Shown here: piece after piece, positions 48,683-58,803 of the stretch
Layout: every line of letters starts with the position of its first letter
Numbering within the stretch: position 1 is the first letter of the stretch
Assembly (NCBI GenBank): GCA_046155285.1
Contig: JBJXEA010000020.1
Coordinates: 11,333-75,332, forward strand
Source: CAILHX01 sp046155285
Lineage (GTDB): Bacteria > Pseudomonadota > Gammaproteobacteria > Burkholderiales > Methylophilaceae
DNA: 64,000 nt
Reading direction: 5' to 3'
Translations under genes and position numbers: made by a program
The notes under the pieces: model-generated
Told to the model about the DNA's origin: nothing
Database searches by the model: none
Seen by the model: only the letters and a program-made list of their open reading frames with translations

Positions 48683-50245
48683 ATGCTGCCCTCCGCCGAA
48701 GTCGTTGATCTTTCCCGCTTGCAGTTCGGTGCCACCGCGCTCTATCACTTCCTTTTCGTGCCCCTCACGCTAGGGCTGTCGTGGATGTTGGTCATCATGG
48801 AGTCGGTGTACGTCATGACCGGCAAGCAAGTCTATAAGGACATGACCAAGTTCTGGGGCAAGCTGTTCGGCATCAACTTCGCCATGGGCGTGACCACGGG
48901 AATCACCTTGGAATTCCAGTTCGGTACCAATTGGGCGTACTACTCGCATTACGTCGGCGACATTTTCGGCGCACCTTTAGCCATTGAGGGCATGGTGGCG
49001 TTCTTTCTCGAATCCACCTTCGTCGGCCTGTTCTTCTTTGGCTGGGATAGGCTATCCAAAGAAAAACACTTGATGGTGACATTTTTGGTGGCGCTCGGCT
49101 CCAACCTCTCCGCCTTATTTATATTGATTGCCAACGCCTGGATGCAGAACCCGGTGGGAGCGGCGTTTAACTTCGAGACCATGCGCATGGAATTGACCGA
49201 TTTTGGAGCCATTCTTTTTAATCCGGTGGCACAGGTCAAGTTCGTACATACCGTAGCAGCGGGCTACACCGCTGGCGCCATGTTCGTGCTGGGGATTTCA
49301 AGCTGGTATTTGCTGAAAAAGCGCGATGTAGGCTTTGCTTTGCGCTCCATCGCCGTGGCTTCCGGCTTCGGTTTGGCCTCGATTTTATCCGTCATTGTGC
49401 TGGGCGACGAATCCGGCTACACCACGGGTGAAGTGCAGCAAGTCAAACTGGCAGCGGTTGAGTCGGAATGGCACACGGCGCCGCCACCTGCGCCGTTCAC
49501 CGCGTTTGGCCTCCCCAACCAAGAATTGGAGCGCACCGATTACGCCATCAAAATCCCCTATTTGCTAGGCTTGATTGCCACGCGCTCCACCGATGAGGAA
49601 GTGCTGGGCTTGATAGACATCAAGAACCAAAACGAAGCGCGTATTCGCAACGGCATGGTGGCTTATGCGGACTTGCAGCGCTTGAAAAGTGGTGACACCA
49701 GCGATGCAGCACGCGTCGCTTTCGACAAAACCAAAGACGATTTAGGCTTCGGTTTGCTGCTGAAAAAATACACGCCCAATGTGGTGGATGCCAGCGAAGA
49801 ACAAATCAAACTCGCCGCCAAAGACACCATCCCCAACGTATTCGTGCTGTTCTGGTCATTCCGCGTCATGGTAGGCATGGGCTTTTTGATGCTGTTCATC
49901 TTCGCCGCCTCGTTCTACTTCACCGCCAAGCGCAATATCGGCAAACAAACCTGGCTGTTGAAACTATCGCTATACGCCATCCCCGCGCCGTGGATTGCCA
50001 CAGAACTGGGCTGGATAGTGGCCGAAATGGGCAGACAGCCGTGGACGATTTCCGGCATCTTGCCCACGCACCTGTCCACTTCCTCACTGTCCGTGGGCGA
50101 CCTGTATTTCAGCCTCGCCGGATTTATCGGTTTCTATACTTTGCTGCTGGTGATTGAGCTGTATCTGATGTTCAAGTACGCACGGCTAGGGCCTTCCAGC
50201 CTGCATACTGGGCATTATCATTTTGAGAGGCAAGTCACCGCATGA
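48683..50245 (+). CDS. cydA: Cytochrome bd ubiquinol oxidase subunit I (CydA)
   Basis: A 520-residue membrane subunit I of cytochrome bd oxidase, which reduces O2 with ubiquinol at low oxygen. The N-terminal SRLQFGATALYHFLFVPLTLGLS contains the heme b595 His region. FWGKLFGINFAMGVTTGITLEFQFGTNW and the GRQPWTISGILPTHLS motif are canonical. The quinol-binding Q-loop (about 235-380) is the longer type, as in E. coli. First large gene of cydA-B-X; overlaps cydB by 4 bases. Confidence 0.97.
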   Translation: MLPSAEVVDLSRLQFGATALYHFLFVPLTLGLSWMLVIMESVYVMTGKQVYKDMTKFWGKLFGINFAMGVTTGITLEFQFGTNWAYYSHYVGDIFGAPLAIEGMVAFFLESTFVGLFFFGWDRLSKEKHLMVTFLVALGSNLSALFILIANAWMQNPVGAAFNFETMRMELTDFGAILFNPVAQVKFVHTVAAGYTAGAMFVLGISSWYLLKKRDVGFALRSIAVASGFGLASILSVIVLGDESGYTTGEVQQVKLAAVESEWHTAPPPAPFTAFGLPNQELERTDYAIKIPYLLGLIATRSTDEEVLGLIDIKNQNEARIRNGMVAYADLQRLKSGDTSDAARVAFDKTKDDLGFGLLLKKYTPNVVDASEEQIKLAAKDTIPNVFVLFWSFRVMVGMGFLMLFIFAASFYFTAKRNIGKQTWLLKLSLYAIPAPWIATELGWIVAEMGRQPWTISGILPTHLSTSSLSVGDLYFSLAGFIGFYTLLLVIELYLMFKYARLGPSSLHTGHYHFERQVTA

Positions 50246-51381
50246 TTTTTGATTATGAAACCATGAAGCTAATCTGGTGGGCATTCATCGGCTTCTTGCT
50301 CATCGGCTTTGCCATCATGGACGGCTTCGACATGGGCGTGACCGCGTGGCTGCCATTCTTGGGCAAAACCGACGATGAGCGCCGCGTCATCATCAACAGC
50401 GTCGGCCCCACTTGGGAAGGCAACCAGACCTGGCTCATCACCGCCGCTGGAGCCATTTTCGCCGCGTGGCCGCTGGTGTACGCCGCCGCCTTCTCCGGCC
50501 TCTACATCGCCCTGCTGCTAGTACTGTTCGCGCTATTCTTCCGCCCGGTCGGCTTTGATTACCGCAGCAAACTGGCCGATCCACGTTGGCGTAACGCTTG
50601 GGATTGGGGCTTATTTGCTGGTGGTGCGATTCCAGCGACTGTCTTTGGCATCGCCTTCGGCAACCTGCTTATCGGTTTGCCCTTTCACTACGACGACACG
50701 CTACGCTCCTTCTACACCGGCAGCTTCTGGCAATTGCTCAACCCCTTCGCCTTGCTGTGCGGCGTGGTGAGTCTGTCCATGCTGCTGATGCACGGCGCGA
50801 TTTATCTGCAACTGCGCACTGATGGCGAGGTGCGAAGACGCGCTGCCAAAGCCGCGGTTTCAGCTGGTCTAATTTGCGCTGCAAGCTTTGCTATTGCCGG
50901 TGTCTGGGTTTCCGGCATGGACGGCTACGTCATCACCTCGGCGCAAGACGTGAACGCCGCGCTCAACCCGCTGCACAAAACCGTAGAAAAATTTTCCGGT
51001 GGCTGGATGAGCAATTACCACGCCCATCCTTGGACACTGTTAGCGCCAGTGGCAGGATTCTTAGGCATTGCGCTCAGTCTGTGGGCAGGTCACAAAAAAC
51101 ACGAGAAATGGGCATTCGTATTCAGCTCCGCCGCGATCGCCGGCATCATCCTCACCGCAGGGTTTGCCATGTTCCCCTTCGTCATGCCTTCCAGCACCAG
51201 TCCCACGAGCAGCCTGACCTTATGGGACGCGGCTTCCAGCCATAAAACGCTGGACATTATGTTCGTAGTGGCGGTGATTTTCCTGCCGCTCATCATGGCT
51301 TACACCGCGTGGGTCTATCGCGTGCTGCGCGGCAAAGTCACCATCCAGAACATCAAAGACAACACGCACACCGCGTACTAG
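50242..51381 (+). CDS. cydB: Cytochrome bd ubiquinol oxidase subunit II (CydB)
   Basis: A 379-residue subunit II with about nine membrane helices. The opening IWWAFIGFLLIGFAIMDGFDMGVTAWLPFLGKTDDERR and NSVGPTWEGNQTWLITAAGAIFAAWP are highly conserved. The C-terminal YTAWVYRVLRGKVT is typical. Overlaps cydA by 4 bases and is followed by cydX after 9 bases. Confidence 0.97.
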   Translation: MIFDYETMKLIWWAFIGFLLIGFAIMDGFDMGVTAWLPFLGKTDDERRVIINSVGPTWEGNQTWLITAAGAIFAAWPLVYAAAFSGLYIALLLVLFALFFRPVGFDYRSKLADPRWRNAWDWGLFAGGAIPATVFGIAFGNLLIGLPFHYDDTLRSFYTGSFWQLLNPFALLCGVVSLSMLLMHGAIYLQLRTDGEVRRRAAKAAVSAGLICAASFAIAGVWVSGMDGYVITSAQDVNAALNPLHKTVEKFSGGWMSNYHAHPWTLLAPVAGFLGIALSLWAGHKKHEKWAFVFSSAAIAGIILTAGFAMFPFVMPSSTSPTSSLTLWDAASSHKTLDIMFVVAVIFLPLIMAYTAWVYRVLRGKVTIQNIKDNTHTAY

Positions 51382-51390
51382 GAGAAAGCA

Positions 51391-51498
51391 ATGTGGTATT
51401 TCGCATGGATATTAGGCGTAGGACTAGCCTTGGCGTTTGGCATCATCAACGTGATGTGGCTGGAGGCTGAACAACCGTTTGACGAGCAGGAGAGTTAA
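51391..51498 (+). CDS. cydX: Cytochrome bd small subunit CydX
   Basis: A 35-residue peptide: MWYFAWILGVGLALAFGIIN, then MWLEAEQPFDEQES. The MWYFaWiLG start, the single helix and the N-x-M-W-x-E end are diagnostic of CydX, which stabilises the heme d/b595 site. The ribosome site GGAG lies 7 bases upstream. It is too short for ordinary gene calls but certain by motif and position right after cydB. Confidence 0.93.
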   Translation: MWYFAWILGVGLALAFGIINVMWLEAEQPFDEQES

Positions 51499-51500
51499 TC

Positions 51501-51902
51501 ATGCTAGAAATCAATGCCGCCGCGACGGCCTCACTTATCACCTCAGAGAGCGACTTGGCGAGTTCGCTATCGCTGGAACCGCAAGACCAATACCCGCAAG
51601 TGCTTTCCACCTCGCGCATGATTGCGTTGATGGAGATTGCGGCCTCGCGGGTGATGCGCCCTTTGTTGCAAACCGGGCAATTGTCGGTGGGCGTGGGAGT
51701 GAACGTTACGCATTTGGCGGCGACACCTCTGGGCGCAGAAGCTACGGCAACGGCGACGTTTTTGGGCATGGAAGGGAAACTGTACAAGTTCAACATTGAA
51801 GCACACGATGCCGGAGGCTTGATCGGCAAGGGTGAACATACAAGAGCAATTGTGGATGTAGCGCGACTGCAGCAGGGCGCAACGAAGAGAGTCAGTTTTT
51901 AA
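51501..51902 (+). CDS. Hot-dog-fold thioesterase-like protein
   Basis: A 133-residue protein of the thioesterase superfamily, FlK/fluoroacetyl-CoA-type: STSRMIALMEIAASRVMRPLL, SVGVGVNVTHLAATPLGAEATATATFLG, then FNIEAHDAGGLIGKGEHTRAIVDV. The Glu and His positions of the hot-dog active site are visible. It starts 2 bases after the cydX stop, so it belongs to the cyd operon. Its substrate is unknown; a link to bd oxidase is unusual. Confidence 0.85.
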   Translation: MLEINAAATASLITSESDLASSLSLEPQDQYPQVLSTSRMIALMEIAASRVMRPLLQTGQLSVGVGVNVTHLAATPLGAEATATATFLGMEGKLYKFNIEAHDAGGLIGKGEHTRAIVDVARLQQGATKRVSF

Positions 51903-51913
51903 GATAAGAGCAT

Positions 51914-51945
51914 AAAAAAAGCCCGCTGTTTTCAGCGGGCTTTTT
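51914..51945. terminator. Bidirectional intrinsic terminator after the cyd operon
   Basis: A7, then GCCCGCTG-TTTT-CAGCGGGC, then T5. The 8-bp G/C-rich stem with A and T tracts on its two sides ends transcription from the thioesterase gene. It could serve the convergent hppA gene too. Confidence 0.88.
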
Positions 51946-51951
51946 GTGGGC

Positions 51952-52012
51952 TGTAGGAGCGCCGCCTCGGCGCGATAGTGCGTCAAATCGGGGCGAGGGC
52001 GCCCCTCCTACA
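51952..52012. repeat. Dispersed palindromic repeat family 3, copy B
   Basis: TGTAGGAGCGCCGCCTCGGCGCGATA at the left and ATCGGGGCGAGGGCGCCCCTCCTACA at the right, forming the same palindrome as 35849-35906. It separates the terminator from hppA; the hppA stop lies 9 bases beyond. Here it does not supply a stop codon. Confidence 0.8.
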
Positions 52013-52020
52013 ATGCCGTC

Positions 52021-54069
<2,049 letters not shown>

Positions 54070-54222
54070 TATGAATTTCTCCCCTAAACTTCGTGAATCG
54101 CCTTTTGAGCAACTAAGGCTGGAATGGCGGCAAAAAAACGCCCGTCCGTATCTTAAAGGAAGTAGGCAAGATGCAAAAGCCTAATTTTCAATAGGCGCTA
54201 TAAGTTGGTGAGTTACCGGAAG

Positions 54223-54771
54223 TTAAAACGCGGGCTTGACCTTGGCGCGATTGAAACGCTCTACACTAGCTATGATTTCAGCTTTAGCCTCTTTAATTCC
54301 TGCCCAGCCTTCAAGCTTGACCCACTTGCCTTTGTCCAAGTCTTTGTAGTGCTCAAAAAAGTGGGAAATCATGTTCAAACGCCACTCAGAAACGTCTTCA
54401 TACGTTTTTAGATGTTTATACAAACCGCACACCTTATCCACCGGTACTGCCAGCAGTTTGGCATCACCCCCGGCCTCGTCGGTCATCTTCAACATCCCCA
54501 GCGGACGACAACGCACTACCACACCGGGCAACAGCGGCACCGGGGTCAGCACCAGCACATCGGCAGGGTCACCATCGTCAGACAACGTATGCGGGATGTA
54601 GCCATAATTACAAGGGTATTGCATGGATGTGCCCATAAAGCGATCCACGAAAATCGCGCCGCTTTTTTTATCCACTTCATATTTCACCGGGTCGCCCTGC
54701 ATGGGAATTTCGATGATGACATTGAAGTCGTTAGGGATGTCTTTGCCGGTAGGTACGTCTTTGAGAGCCAT
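54223..54771 (-). CDS. ppa: Soluble inorganic pyrophosphatase (family I)
   Basis: A 182-residue family I pyrophosphatase. Catalytic acids and metal ligands: YEVDKKSGAIFVDRF, the signature DGDPADVLVLTPVPL and MTDEAGGDAKLLAVP. It hydrolyses PPi released by biosynthesis. It is upstream of the membrane PPase on the same strand; both activities could share cytosolic PPi. Ribosome site AAGGA near the ATG. Confidence 0.97.
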   Translation of the reverse strand: MALKDVPTGKDIPNDFNVIIEIPMQGDPVKYEVDKKSGAIFVDRFMGTSMQYPCNYGYIPHTLSDDGDPADVLVLTPVPLLPGVVVRCRPLGMLKMTDEAGGDAKLLAVPVDKVCGLYKHLKTYEDVSEWRLNMISHFFEHYKDLDKGKWVKLEGWAGIKEAKAEIIASVERFNRAKVKPAF

Positions 54772-54793
54772 GTTAATCCTTGAAAATTAAAAG

Positions 54794-55753
54794 TTACGAG
54801 TGTTTGAGGTTGCGCGATTTAAGGCTCGCCACAATAGAAACCGCCAGAATCAACCCAATGAAGCCAAGCGACATTAGCACTGGCACATGATACCAATATG
54901 AAACGCCAAGCTTCACGCCGACGAATATCAACACCACCGCCACGCCATATTTGAGCAAATGGAATCTGTCAGACATGTCCGCCAACAGAAAGTATAGTGC
55001 GCGCAAGCCCAAGATGGCGAAGATGTTGGAGGTGAACACGATGAAAGGGTCTGTCGTCACGGCAAATATCGCGGGAATAGAATCCACCGCAAACACCACA
55101 TCGGAAATCTCTATCATCACCAGCACGGCGAAGAGCGGGGTAAAATAACGCACTCCATCCTTCCAGACCACAAACTTTTCACCCTGCAAAGTATCCGTCA
55201 TTCTAAGATGCTTACGCATCCAGTTAAGCAGCGGATTTTTGCTGATGTCAGGTTTTTGATCTGCAAACAGCAGCATTTTGATGCCCGTGATAATGAGAAA
55301 CGTACCGAATATATAAAGCATCCAAGAGAACTGCTGCACCAGCCATATCCCCGCCAGAATCATGATGGCACGCAGAACAATGGCTCCCACCACCCCATAA
55401 ATCAGCACCCTGCGCTGGTATTCAGGGGGAACAGCAAAGTAGCTGAAGATGGTCAGAAAAACGAACAGGTTATCAACCGAAAGAGACTTCTCGATCAAAT
55501 AACCCGTGAAGAACTCCATAGCTTTGGTGTTGGCAACAGCCCTGCCCACCGCACCATCGAGATACCACCACAGCAGCGCATTGAACAGCATCGCCAAGGT
55601 AAACCATCCCAACGACCAGTAGGCAGCCTCCTTAATTCCGACCTTGCGCGGCTTGCTGCCGCCCAAAGCCAGCATATCTATCGCTAGCATCACTAGGACA
55701 AAGACCACAAACCCCAACCACATCCACCCTTGCGCGACCGAGGTTTCCATCAT
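54794..55753 (-). CDS. TerC/Alx-family membrane protein
   Basis: A 319-residue TerC-family protein with about eight or nine helices. The signature VIEISDVVFAVDSIPAIFAVTTDPFIVFTSNIFAILGLRALYF (about 210-255) and the first acidic loop (SVDNLFVFLTIFSYFAVP) hold conserved Asp/Glu residues for metal ions. Members such as Alx and MeeF-type proteins export Mn2+ or respond to alkaline pH. It starts 4 bases after the htpX stop. No PRE-like pH riboswitch leader was seen. Confidence 0.92.
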   Translation of the reverse strand: MMETSVAQGWMWLGFVVFVLVMLAIDMLALGGSKPRKVGIKEAAYWSLGWFTLAMLFNALLWWYLDGAVGRAVANTKAMEFFTGYLIEKSLSVDNLFVFLTIFSYFAVPPEYQRRVLIYGVVGAIVLRAIMILAGIWLVQQFSWMLYIFGTFLIITGIKMLLFADQKPDISKNPLLNWMRKHLRMTDTLQGEKFVVWKDGVRYFTPLFAVLVMIEISDVVFAVDSIPAIFAVTTDPFIVFTSNIFAILGLRALYFLLADMSDRFHLLKYGVAVVLIFVGVKLGVSYWYHVPVLMSLGFIGLILAVSIVASLKSRNLKHS

Positions 55754-55757
55754 GATG

Positions 55758-56630
55758 TCAAACCCCAGCCTGTAGTGCGGCGATGCGCTCTTCTAAAGGA
55801 GGATGCGTCATAAACATACGCATCAAACCACTCTTGCCACCACTAATGCCAAACGCCGCCATTCTTTCTGGCAATGGGGCAGTATGCACGACTTGCAAGC
55901 GTTGCAGCGCAGCAATCATATTTTGGCGGCCGGAAAGCGAAGCTCCACCACGATCCGCACGGAATTCACGCTGACGTGAGAACCACATGACGATGATGGA
56001 AGCCAGAATGCCCAGTACCATTTCAGAGATGATCATGGTGATGAAAAAAGCAGGGCCAGTTCCACGCTCGGTCTTGAACACGACCTTATCCACTGTATGC
56101 CCGATGACACGCGACAGGAACATCACAAAAGTATTCACCACGCCCTGAATCAGAGCCAGCGTCACCATGTCGCCATTAGCAACGTGGGTGATTTCATGTC
56201 CCAGCACGGCTTCGGCTTCTTGCTTGGTCATAGATTGCAGCAGGCCGGTAGAAACCGCCACTAGCGCATTGTTTTTGTTCATGCCGGTGGCAAAGGCATT
56301 GACATCGGGCGAATCAAAAATCGCCACTTCCGGCATGCCGATATTGGCCTGCTGCGCTTGGCGCGCCACCGTATCCACCAACCATTGCTCTGTTGGGTTG
56401 CTTGGAGTTTCTATGACTACCGCACCTACTGACCTCTTAGCCATCCATTTAGAAATCGCCAAAGAAATGAAAGAACCGCCCATGCCCATGATCAGCGCGA
56501 ATTGGAATAGCGCAGTCATATTCAAGCCATTGGCATTGAGATAAGGTTCAACGCCCAGAATACGCATGGTGATGGAAAGCACCGCGACAATGGCAAAGTT
56601 GGTCAGTAAAAATAAAAAAATGCGTTTCAT
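55758..56630 (-). CDS. htpX: Membrane-bound zinc metalloprotease HtpX
   Basis: A 290-residue M48 membrane protease for quality control of membrane proteins. Two N-terminal helices, zinc motif EAVLGHEITHVANGDMVTL (HExxH about 139-143) and downstream Glu in REFRADRGGA are present, with two more helices between. Start 56630 has an AAGGA site; the longer frame reads through the preceding gene and is rejected. It is co-directional with terC in a stress-related set. Confidence 0.95.
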   Translation of the reverse strand: MKRIFLFLLTNFAIVAVLSITMRILGVEPYLNANGLNMTALFQFALIMGMGGSFISLAISKWMAKRSVGAVVIETPSNPTEQWLVDTVARQAQQANIGMPEVAIFDSPDVNAFATGMNKNNALVAVSTGLLQSMTKQEAEAVLGHEITHVANGDMVTLALIQGVVNTFVMFLSRVIGHTVDKVVFKTERGTGPAFFITMIISEMVLGILASIIVMWFSRQREFRADRGGASLSGRQNMIAALQRLQVVHTAPLPERMAAFGISGGKSGLMRMFMTHPPLEERIAALQAGV

Positions 56631-56653
56631 AGCGATTTCCTTCTCAATAAAAA

Positions 56654-57178
56654 CTAGCTGCCTGCCCCGTGTTTCTTGTTTCCGCCCAGTTTGTCCATGA
56701 TGGCAAAAACGAGACCTGAGAACATGAAAGTGAAATGTATCCCGACTTTCCATGCGAGATCGTGGTCACTTGTATTAGCCACGTTGACGAAAGACTTGAG
56801 CAGCTCGATACCGGAAATAGCAATGATGGAACCAATCACCTTCATTTTCAAATCGGCAAAATCCACATGCCCCATCCAGTCCGGTCTGTCTTCGTGATCT
56901 CCAGTGTTGATTTTGGACACGAAGTTTTCATAGCCAGCAAAGATGATGATCATGAGAAGATTGGCCACCAGCACCAAATCCACCAGTGAAAGCACTGTGA
57001 CCAAAACTCCAGCATCACCTATCTGCACTAGGTGCATCAGGTGACCAAACTCAATACCGAAATACCACAGGAGTACGATAATCGCACCTACTAAACCCAG
57101 ATAAAACGGTGCCAAAAACCAGCGACTGGCGAATAAAAACTTCTCTAATAAATGTTCTAATTGTTCTATAAATTGCAT
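56654..57178 (-). CDS. UPF0114 (YqhA) family membrane protein
   Basis: A 174-residue membrane protein of the YqhA/UPF0114 family: LEHLLEKFLFASRWFLAPFYLGL, LVDLVLVANLLMIIIFAGYENFVSKI and the C-terminal DLKMKVIGSIIAISGIELLKSF. Four helices. Function unknown. It stands 23 bases upstream of htpX in the same direction. The ribosome site at the ATG is weak. Confidence 0.9.
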   Translation of the reverse strand: MQFIEQLEHLLEKFLFASRWFLAPFYLGLVGAIIVLLWYFGIEFGHLMHLVQIGDAGVLVTVLSLVDLVLVANLLMIIIFAGYENFVSKINTGDHEDRPDWMGHVDFADLKMKVIGSIIAISGIELLKSFVNVANTSDHDLAWKVGIHFTFMFSGLVFAIMDKLGGNKKHGAGS

Positions 57179-57274
57179 GCTTTTCCCTAAAGAGTGAATG
57201 CGCTATTGCATTCGTAAAATGGAGCCCAAAACTCAAGTTTCAAGTGATCTTGTCTTGAAATTTATGGCCACAAG

Positions 57275-57562
57275 TCACACATGCTCGCTTTCGTTTGCCA
57301 CCTGTTGCCTGCATTCCAGCATGATGTGCTGTGGGATGAATTTTATCGCAACTATCACCAGCACCGGAATAATCACGAGTTCATCTAGTTGCCCCAACAC
57401 CGGAATGAAATCTGGAATCAGATCGAAGGGCATCAACACATAAGCCACAGCCAGACCTAATAATATCTTGGGAAAGTAAGGCGTCTGCGGATGTTTGAGG
57501 ACTTTCTGATAAACCGCCAACTCGGTTTTTAACCTGCTGACGGCTTCTTTTAACATTCCCAT
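57275..57562 (-). CDS. DUF1232 (YkvA-like) small membrane protein
   Basis: A 95-residue protein of the DUF1232 family: TPYFPKILLGLAVAYVLMPFDLIPDFIPVLGQLDELVI is the defining D-L-I-P-D-F-I-P segment. One or two membrane helices follow. The cytosolic N terminus is helical (EAVSRLKTELAVYQKVLK). Function unknown. 96 bases separate it from the next downstream gene. Confidence 0.88.
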   Translation of the reverse strand: MGMLKEAVSRLKTELAVYQKVLKHPQTPYFPKILLGLAVAYVLMPFDLIPDFIPVLGQLDELVIIPVLVIVAIKFIPQHIMLECRQQVANESEHV

Positions 57563-57590
57563 TCAGGCGTAATCTCTCACAACATCCAAA

Positions 57591-58292
57591 CTATTCATCA
57601 CCACCCATAAATCCCAGCAGATGCAGCAAGCTGGTAAACAAGTTGAATATAGACACGAACAAACTCACTGTTGCCATGATGTAGTTGGTCTCACCACCAT
57701 GGATAATGTTGCTGGTTTCATACAAAATCAATCCTGACATCAACAAAACAAACATCGCCGAGACCGCCAAAGACAAACCTGGCATGCTTAAAAAGAGTGC
57801 GGCTAAACCAGCTACAAAAGCCACCAGCACCCCCACCATTAAGAAACCACCCATAAAACTGAAGTCCTTACGCGTAGTCAGTGCATAAGCCGAAAGTCCT
57901 AAGAAAATGGTCGCTGTCATACCCATCGCCGTAGCCACGATTTGTCCACCGTTAGGTAAGCTCAGATATTGGCTAATGATAGGGCCAAGGGTATATCCCA
58001 TGAATCCTGTCAATGCGAAGACAGCGAGCAATCCAGTGGAACTATCCTTGAACTTGCTGGTGAGAAACAGCAAGCCGAAATATCCAACTAAAGTCACAAT
58101 AATGCCCGGATGCGGCAATTTGAGGGCAACTGATAAACCAGCCGTAATTGCACTGAAAAACAGCGTCATGGAAAGCAACGTATAGGTGTTGCGAATGACC
58201 TTGTTAGTAGATAGCACACTGGATTCGAATGACCCAGAACTTAACGATTCTGGGGCTGATAACACTTGGGTTTGTGCAGTAATGTCTTTCAT
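57591..58292 (-). CDS. Bax inhibitor-1/YccA family membrane protein
   Basis: A 233-residue seven-helix protein of the BI-1 (TMBIM) family. The core NTYTLLSMTLFFSAITAGLSVAL starts the first helix and the last is LFVSIFNLFTSLLHLLGFMGGDE. E. coli YccA is an FtsH modulator; other members leak Ca2+. Start 58292 has AGGAG 8 bases upstream; the TTG two codons earlier is not supported. Next to htpX, a role in membrane-protein quality control is plausible. Confidence 0.92.
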   Translation of the reverse strand: MKDITAQTQVLSAPESLSSGSFESSVLSTNKVIRNTYTLLSMTLFFSAITAGLSVALKLPHPGIIVTLVGYFGLLFLTSKFKDSSTGLLAVFALTGFMGYTLGPIISQYLSLPNGGQIVATAMGMTATIFLGLSAYALTTRKDFSFMGGFLMVGVLVAFVAGLAALFLSMPGLSLAVSAMFVLLMSGLILYETSNIIHGGETNYIMATVSLFVSIFNLFTSLLHLLGFMGGDE

Positions 58293-58330
58293 CTTCAAGT
58301 CTCCTAAATAATGTTACACAATGTACATTT

Positions 58331-58684
58331 CTATTCTGAACCCGCCGCGCTTAAAGCCAAATGCCTAGGCGTAAACTGCATACGTTTGCGGCGTTCAATT
58401 TGACGCACCAGCGAAACACTGGCACGTTCTGCAGCACGATCTATCGCCGCATAAAGGTCATGGCCAATATCTTCAATTAACACGCTAGGCATATGCGCCA
58501 ACGTAAACACCAACTGGCAACGCTTATCTATGCCGCCACGTATACCATTGATGTCGGATAACCTTACAGTAACCCGCCGAATATGATGGTCGGCGAAGTT
58601 CACCGCAGAATTTAGCCGCCGCAGAGTATATTCGCGGATAGATTTAGTTAAACTAAAACCACGTGTTTGTATGTCAGTTTGCAT
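58331..58684 (-). CDS. HPF/RaiA-family ribosome hibernation factor
   Basis: A 117-residue short hibernation-type protein: QTRGFSLTKSIREYTLRRLNSAVNFADHHIRRVTVRLSDINGIRGGIDKRCQLV, then LIEDIGHDLYAAIDRAAERASVSLVRQIERRKR. The two-helix, four-strand fold of HPF/YfiA is recognisable. It binds the ribosome and limits translation in stress. ATG 58684 with GGAG upstream is chosen over the GTG one codon before. First gene of the minus-strand stress set; divergent from nhaR. Confidence 0.88.
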   Translation of the reverse strand: MQTDIQTRGFSLTKSIREYTLRRLNSAVNFADHHIRRVTVRLSDINGIRGGIDKRCQLVFTLAHMPSVLIEDIGHDLYAAIDRAAERASVSLVRQIERRKRMQFTPRHLALSAAGSE

Positions 58685-58750
58685 CACAATCTCCTTATCA
58701 AATTAACTGAACCACGCGCTCACTATACATTTTCAACATTCAATATAAAA

Positions 58751-58778
58751 ATCGAATATTATTTATAATATATTCGAT
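58751..58778. promoter_or_regulatory. Perfect 9-bp inverted repeat in the hibernation-factor/nhaR divergent region
   Basis: ATCGAATAT (58751-58759) and ATATTCGAT (58770-58778) flank a 10-base A/T spacer. It lies 25 bases before the nhaR start and 66 bases before the hibernation-factor start. This is the expected position for LysR-type autoregulation with control of the divergent genes. NhaR binding is inferred, not shown. Confidence 0.6.
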
Positions 58779-58803
58779 AAATACGAATCAAAGGAGGTTA
58801 TCT

